A stretch of 64,000 nt of DNA from a bacterium (GTDB taxonomy: Bacteria; Planctomycetota; UBA1135; UBA2386): NCBI GenBank assembly GCA_030432695.1, contig JAUILN010000009.1:124001-188000 (forward strand), read 5' to 3'. Numbering within the stretch: position 1 is the stretch's first letter; every line of letters starts with the position of its first letter. The notes beneath the pieces are model-generated. The model was not told where the DNA came from, searched no databases, and saw only the letters and a list, made by a program, of their open reading frames with translations. Of this stretch, positions 60,485-64,000 are shown piece by piece. The position numbers and the translations under genes were made by a program.

Positions 60485-62242
60485 ATGCGCACCCGTAGCT
60501 GCCCGATCCGTCTCACGATCGTCACCCTCGCCGTCTCCCTGCCACTCGCCGCCCAGCGCACGTTGCGCAGTCACGACGGCGCCAACCCGACCGGTTACCT
60601 CGGCTTCGCGGTCGCGGACGTCGGCGACGTCGACCGGGACGGCGTCGGGGACTACGCGATCGGCGAGTCGAACTACTCCGATCCGGTGAGTGCTGGGCGC
60701 GGGCGGGTCGAGATCCGCTCGGGGGCGACTGGCAACGTCCTGCGGAGCTGGCTCGGACCGAGAGCCGGATCCCGATTCGGCTGGTCGATCGCCGGGGTGG
60801 GCGACATCGACCGCGACGGCGTTCCGGACCTCGTGGTCGGTGCCCCGTTCGACGACTCCGCCGGGTTCCAGGCCGGCTCGGTCACCGCCCTGTCGGGGGG
60901 GCGCGGCTTCACGCTGTGGCAGTTCCACGGCGAGGGCGGCGACGGCTCGCTGCGCAACGGTCTTCCGGTGCGCTACGGCAGCCGCTGTGGCACCTCGGTG
61001 GTCGGGCTGGACGACATCGACGGCGACGGCTTGCCCGACGTCGCGGTGGGTGGGCCTTCGACCTCGGTCCATTCGGGGCGGGGCAGCCTTCCTCGGGTCT
61101 GGCTCGTCGACAGCCTGAACGGTGCCGTGCTCGCGCAGACCAGCGGGCTGGCGGAGTTCGGCCATTCGCTGGCCGCGTTGCCCGACGTCAATGGCGATGG
61201 CAAGCGCGACCTCGCGATCGGCGCTCCTGCCGCCAACTCGGATCAGCTGGCAGGTGCCGGCCGGATCCTGATCGCCTCGCTGGTCGGCGTGGTCCGTCCG
61301 ACGTTCGACGTGCTGATGGAGATCCAGGGCGACCAGGTGTCGGGCAACCTCGGCCGGAGCCTCGCCTGTCCGGGTGATCTGAACGGCGATGGCTTCCCGG
61401 AACTCATCTGCCACGGTGGACTGCAGGACGAGATCCAGGCCAACGCGCCAGCCCGGGTCGAGGTCTACTCGCTTCGCGACGGCAGCCTGCTCCGCGACCA
61501 CGGCGCCTACGACGGCATCACCCGCTATGGCCGGGCCCTCGCCGCGATCGGCGACCTCGACGGCGATGGCGTGTCGGAGTATGCGGTCGGCGCCGACCGT
61601 GCGGCGAACAACGACGGACTCATCGACGTGTTCGACGGCGCGACCGGCGCGAGGCGGCAGCGGATCCTCGGCCAGAATGGCGAGCGCCTCGGCTTCGCGC
61701 TGGCCGGCATCGGCGACCAGGACCAGGACGGCCGCCGCGAGCTGCTCACCGGCGCGGTGTTCGGTAGCACCAACGCGCTGCACGCCGGCCACGCCCGCGT
61801 CGTCTCGTTCGTCGAGCCGGCCACCATCTGGTCGTTCGGCCCCACCTGCGGCGCCACGGTCGGCAACGTCCGCCTCACCAGCAATGGCAGCGGCGCCGTA
61901 GGCACCACCTTCCGCCTGCGCTCCGGCGGCTACATCCTGCCGACCAACGGCATCCTGCTGGTGGGCTTCTCCAACAGCACCTGGGCCGGCGGCGCCCTGC
62001 CGTTCCCACTACAGGTCGTCGGCTCGCCCTGCCAGCTCCTCGTGAGCCCCGACATCGACATCGCGCTCACCTCCCGCCGCGTCCCCAACCAGCCGCTCTA
62101 CGAGACGGTGTTCGACCTGCGCCTGCCCACCGGTCCCCGCGTGCACGGCCAGGAGCTGTTCTTCCAGTTCCTGTCCCTCGAGCGGTTCGCGCCAGCGGGC
62201 TTCTCGACGACCAATGGGGTCGGGCTGCGGATCGGTGGGTGA
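60485..62242 (+). CDS. Secreted FG-GAP (integrin-alpha-type) seven-repeat propeller protein
   Basis: This 585-residue exported protein has a signal peptide (IRLTIVTLAVSLPLAAQ). Seven FG-GAP-type repeats follow, each with a calcium-loop core: DVDRDGVGDYAIG, DIDRDGVPDLVVG, DIDGDGLPDVAVG, DVNGDGKRDLAIG, DLNGDGFPELICHG, DLDGDGVSEYAVG and DQDQDGRRELLTG. That count is what a full seven-bladed propeller needs. The last 130 residues (from GPTCGATVGNVRLTSNG) form the C-terminal module shared with other secreted proteins here. Such propellers bind calcium and mediate adhesion. It follows the DUF4097-like gene by 125 bp. The next gene is an unrelated NLR-like gene, after a REP-like palindrome. Confidence 0.88.
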   Translation: MRTRSCPIRLTIVTLAVSLPLAAQRTLRSHDGANPTGYLGFAVADVGDVDRDGVGDYAIGESNYSDPVSAGRGRVEIRSGATGNVLRSWLGPRAGSRFGWSIAGVGDIDRDGVPDLVVGAPFDDSAGFQAGSVTALSGGRGFTLWQFHGEGGDGSLRNGLPVRYGSRCGTSVVGLDDIDGDGLPDVAVGGPSTSVHSGRGSLPRVWLVDSLNGAVLAQTSGLAEFGHSLAALPDVNGDGKRDLAIGAPAANSDQLAGAGRILIASLVGVVRPTFDVLMEIQGDQVSGNLGRSLACPGDLNGDGFPELICHGGLQDEIQANAPARVEVYSLRDGSLLRDHGAYDGITRYGRALAAIGDLDGDGVSEYAVGADRAANNDGLIDVFDGATGARRQRILGQNGERLGFALAGIGDQDQDGRRELLTGAVFGSTNALHAGHARVVSFVEPATIWSFGPTCGATVGNVRLTSNGSGAVGTTFRLRSGGYILPTNGILLVGFSNSTWAGGALPFPLQVVGSPCQLLVSPDIDIALTSRRVPNQPLYETVFDLRLPTGPRVHGQELFFQFLSLERFAPAGFSTTNGVGLRIGG

Positions 62243-62251
62243 GGGTGAGTT

Positions 62252-62282
62252 TTTCCAACTGGTGCCAGGCACCGGTTGGAAA
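62252..62282. repeat. REP-like imperfect palindrome
   Basis: TTTCCAACTGGTGCC (62252-62266) and GGCACCGGTTGGAAA (62268-62282) are inverted repeats identical at 14 of 15 positions, with a single base between. The core GGTGCC-A-GGCACC resembles the palindromes of REP elements spread in GC-rich genomes. It lies 9 bp after the FG-GAP gene stop and about 100 bp before the TIR-NACHT gene. No T-tract follows, so it is not a typical intrinsic terminator, though it may act as a transcript end. Confidence 0.75.
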
Positions 62283-62382
62283 GACTTGGGTGCTGCGGTG
62301 TGCGTTCCATGGTCCTCTTCCGATCTGCGGACGAGCCGGCCATGATGCCGGACCTCGGGAGATCGGTCCGCCCCTCGCCGCC

Positions 62383-64000
62383 ATGCGCTACGACGTCTTC
62401 ATCAGCTACGCCACGCGGGATCGGGAGTGGGTGCAGTTCCTGGTCGACAACCTGCGGCTCTGCGACCTCAGGGTGTTCTTCGACGCCGAGGGCATCGCGC
62501 CGGGGATGGTCTGGACGCCGGCACTCGAGCAGGCGCTGCGCGACTCGCGCCACGTGGTCCTGGTCGTCAGCCCGGCGTCGCTGGCCTCGGGTTGGGTCGG
62601 CGAGGAGGTCTACGCCGCGCTGCGTCGGGCGGTGGAGGGGAAGGTCGCGATCCACCCGCTCGAGCTGTTCCCGGTCACGGCGGCGGGCCACGCCGACCTG
62701 CCGGACTTCGTGGCGAACCGGCAGGTGCTCTCGGTCTTCGCGGACAGCGGCGACTGGTTCGGCAGACTGGCGAAGGCGCTGAAGGGCGCGAGCTACCAGC
62801 CGCCGGGCGGACTCGCTGCATATCCCGCGGTGTCGGCTTACGGCGACCCCGGGTTCCGCAACGACCTGGTGGCGCTCGGCGTGACCGTCTGCGAGACGGC
62901 GCGCGACCGCATCGCCCTGGCCTCCGCGTGCGGCCTGCAGCCCCACAACGTGCTCGCGGCGTTGCCCAACCATCCGCTGGCCGTCTCCGCGGCCCTCGAG
63001 CGCATGCGGCAGGCCAACACCTGGAACGCCGCGGCGGAGCGCTTCCTGGGTGTGCTCGACGAATTGGGAGTCGCGACGGACGCGGCGTCGGCCCTGCGAG
63101 CCCGACTCCGTGCACTCACCGATCCCGCGACCGACCAGGAATCCCTGATCGAGCGCTTCCTCGTCGATGTCGCGGAGGTCCACGGCAAGGCGTTGGTCCA
63201 CTTCGGCCGCAAGGCTGCAACCGACGACCTGGAGACGATGTGGGTCGAGCTACGTGTCGGGGGCGTGGGGACGTCGTTGGCGCGCGCCGAGAGCCGTCGA
63301 GGTGCGGGCAAGGGCAAGGGCAAGCGCCGCGGCCTGCTCCTGGAAGACCTGCTCGATCCTGAGACCTTCGAGTCGGAGTCTTCGATGCCGAAGCGCTGGC
63401 TACTCCGCGGCGATCCGGGTTCCGGCAAGACCACACTGCTGCGCCGCTTCGCCGCCCGCCTCGCCAGCAACCCCGAGCGCCGCTTCGTGCCGGTCTTCGT
63501 CGAGCTGCCCCGGCTGATCGCCTCGGGGAAGACGCTCGCGGGCCTGCTCGACGAGGACTACTCCGGCGGCGGCTTCGAAGGCCTCGGCGCCGAGATCGAG
63601 GCGCTCGGCGAGCGCAGGGAACTGCTGGTGCTCCTCGACGGGCTCGACGAGGTGCGCCGCGAGGACCAGCACCGTGTCGACATCGTCGTGCGCAACCAGC
63701 TCCGCTCCTGGCCCAACGCTACGTGGGTGGTCGCCACCCGCCGCATCGGTGCCGAGGGCTGCGACCTCGCCAAGCTCGGCTTCCGAGACGTCGACCTGCT
63801 GCCGCTCGATACCGAGCGCAAGCTTGACTTCCTGGAAGCGTGGTTCGCGAGTGCTCCGTGGGGCGACGGTTCGACGCTGGACGCAGCCAGCGCCGTGCAG
63901 CGCATCGAGAGTGTCGAGTCGCTGAAGCGGCTCAGCGATTGCCCGCTGTACCTCACGCTGTTCGCCTTGCTGCTGGAGAACGACACAGACCTCAGCCGGC
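62383..64000 (+). CDS. TIR-NACHT STAND NTPase (bacterial NLR-like), 3' end cut by window edge
   Basis: This frame is open from the ATG at 62383 to the right edge (539 residues so far). Residues 1-130 are a TIR domain: YDVFISYATRDREWVQFLV, then VFFDAEGIAPG, and WVGEEVYAAL, where Glu75 is the likely NAD-hydrolase catalytic residue. Residues of about 150-335 are a helical region. A NACHT-type NTPase then has Walker A GDPGSGKT (343-350) and Walker B VLLDGLDEV (Asp419, Asp422-Glu423). The C-terminal sensor part lies outside the window. Such proteins act as anti-phage receptors in which ligand binding assembles the TIR effector to deplete NAD. Whether this one does is inference. No partner gene is visible upstream. 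Confidence 0.9.
   Translation, partial: MRYDVFISYATRDREWVQFLVDNLRLCDLRVFFDAEGIAPGMVWTPALEQALRDSRHVVLVVSPASLASGWVGEEVYAALRRAVEGKVAIHPLELFPVTAAGHADLPDFVANRQVLSVFADSGDWFGRLAKALKGASYQPPGGLAAYPAVSAYGDPGFRNDLVALGVTVCETARDRIALASACGLQPHNVLAALPNHPLAVSAALERMRQANTWNAAAERFLGVLDELGVATDAASALRARLRALTDPATDQESLIERFLVDVAEVHGKALVHFGRKAATDDLETMWVELRVGGVGTSLARAESRRGAGKGKGKRRGLLLEDLLDPETFESESSMPKRWLLRGDPGSGKTTLLRRFAARLASNPERRFVPVFVELPRLIASGKTLAGLLDEDYSGGGFEGLGAEIEALGERRELLVLLDGLDEVRREDQHRVDIVVRNQLRSWPNATWVVATRRIGAEGCDLAKLGFRDVDLLPLDTERKLDFLEAWFASAPWGDGSTLDAASAVQRIESVESLKRLSDCPLYLTLFALLLENDTDLSR

Noticed and set aside
62252..62282. Intrinsic terminator for the FG-GAP gene
   Set aside because: The stem is strong, but no T-tract follows on either strand. 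The core matches a REP-like palindrome better.

Overview
The window is GC-rich and densely coded, with genes on both strands. It looks like a chromosomal segment of a planctomycete-type bacterium. The basis is the adjacent DUF1501/DUF1800 pair, ECF sigma factors of the kinds common in Planctomycetota, many large secreted proteins sharing a poorly characterised C-terminal beta-rich module, and tandem HEAT-like secreted paralogs. No rRNA, tRNA, CRISPR array, insertion sequence or phage gene was seen. The lineage is inferred from gene content only.

Region 1 (1-14.6 kb) is mixed housekeeping and accessory. It holds a DUF2304/GT2 glycosyltransferase pair cut by the left edge, a small heat-shock protein, a Dabb protein translationally coupled to a DASS-type transporter, and a secreted beta-lactamase-fold hydrolase. 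These are followed by an ECF sigma factor with a coupled membrane partner, a secreted esterase, a propeller lipoprotein, queA, a secreted hypothetical, inorganic pyrophosphatase, a lipoprotein and a laminin-B-like secreted protein.

Region 2 (14.9-31 kb) starts with a 1,323-residue secreted subtilase. Converging on it is a four-gene operon (kelch protein, two secreted proteins, PepSY membrane protein), whose first gene is preceded by two strong palindromes that look like operators. Then come a DUF5989 micro-protein with a clear intrinsic terminator, a three-domain fusion (degenerate esterase, SnoaL, histidine phosphatase), and a stand-alone cyclic-nucleotide-binding protein with a short tandem repeat on each side. 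An AI-2E-type permease coupled to cardiolipin synthase and a second ECF sigma factor close the region.

Region 3 (31-48.5 kb) contains three tandem paralogous secreted HEAT-like proteins, a parvulin-type foldase coupled to an M14 carboxypeptidase, a DapA-family aldolase, and a secreted repeat protein. It ends with an operon of a 544-residue secreted protein, DUF1800 and DUF1501.

Region 4 (48.8-59 kb) is the most notable part: ten co-directional genes, mostly overlapping or closely spaced, encoding a respiratory nitrogen module. A NapD-like chaperone and periplasmic nitrate reductase NapA are followed by an internally duplicated tetraheme NapB-like protein and the NapG and NapH iron-sulfur proteins. 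Next come an anchored tetraheme cytochrome, a Tat-exported four-cluster ferredoxin and an NrfD-type quinol-oxidising membrane subunit. Last are an octaheme HAO-family cytochrome and a small protein with a Cys-rich tail. No NapC or NrfA is present. The simplest reading is periplasmic nitrate-to-ammonium reduction, with an HAO-family octaheme enzyme in place of NrfA.

Region 5 (59-64 kb) has a DUF4097-like beta-repeat protein, a seven-repeat FG-GAP propeller protein, a REP-like palindrome, and the 5' part of a TIR-NACHT STAND protein, probably an anti-phage NLR-like gene, cut by the right edge.
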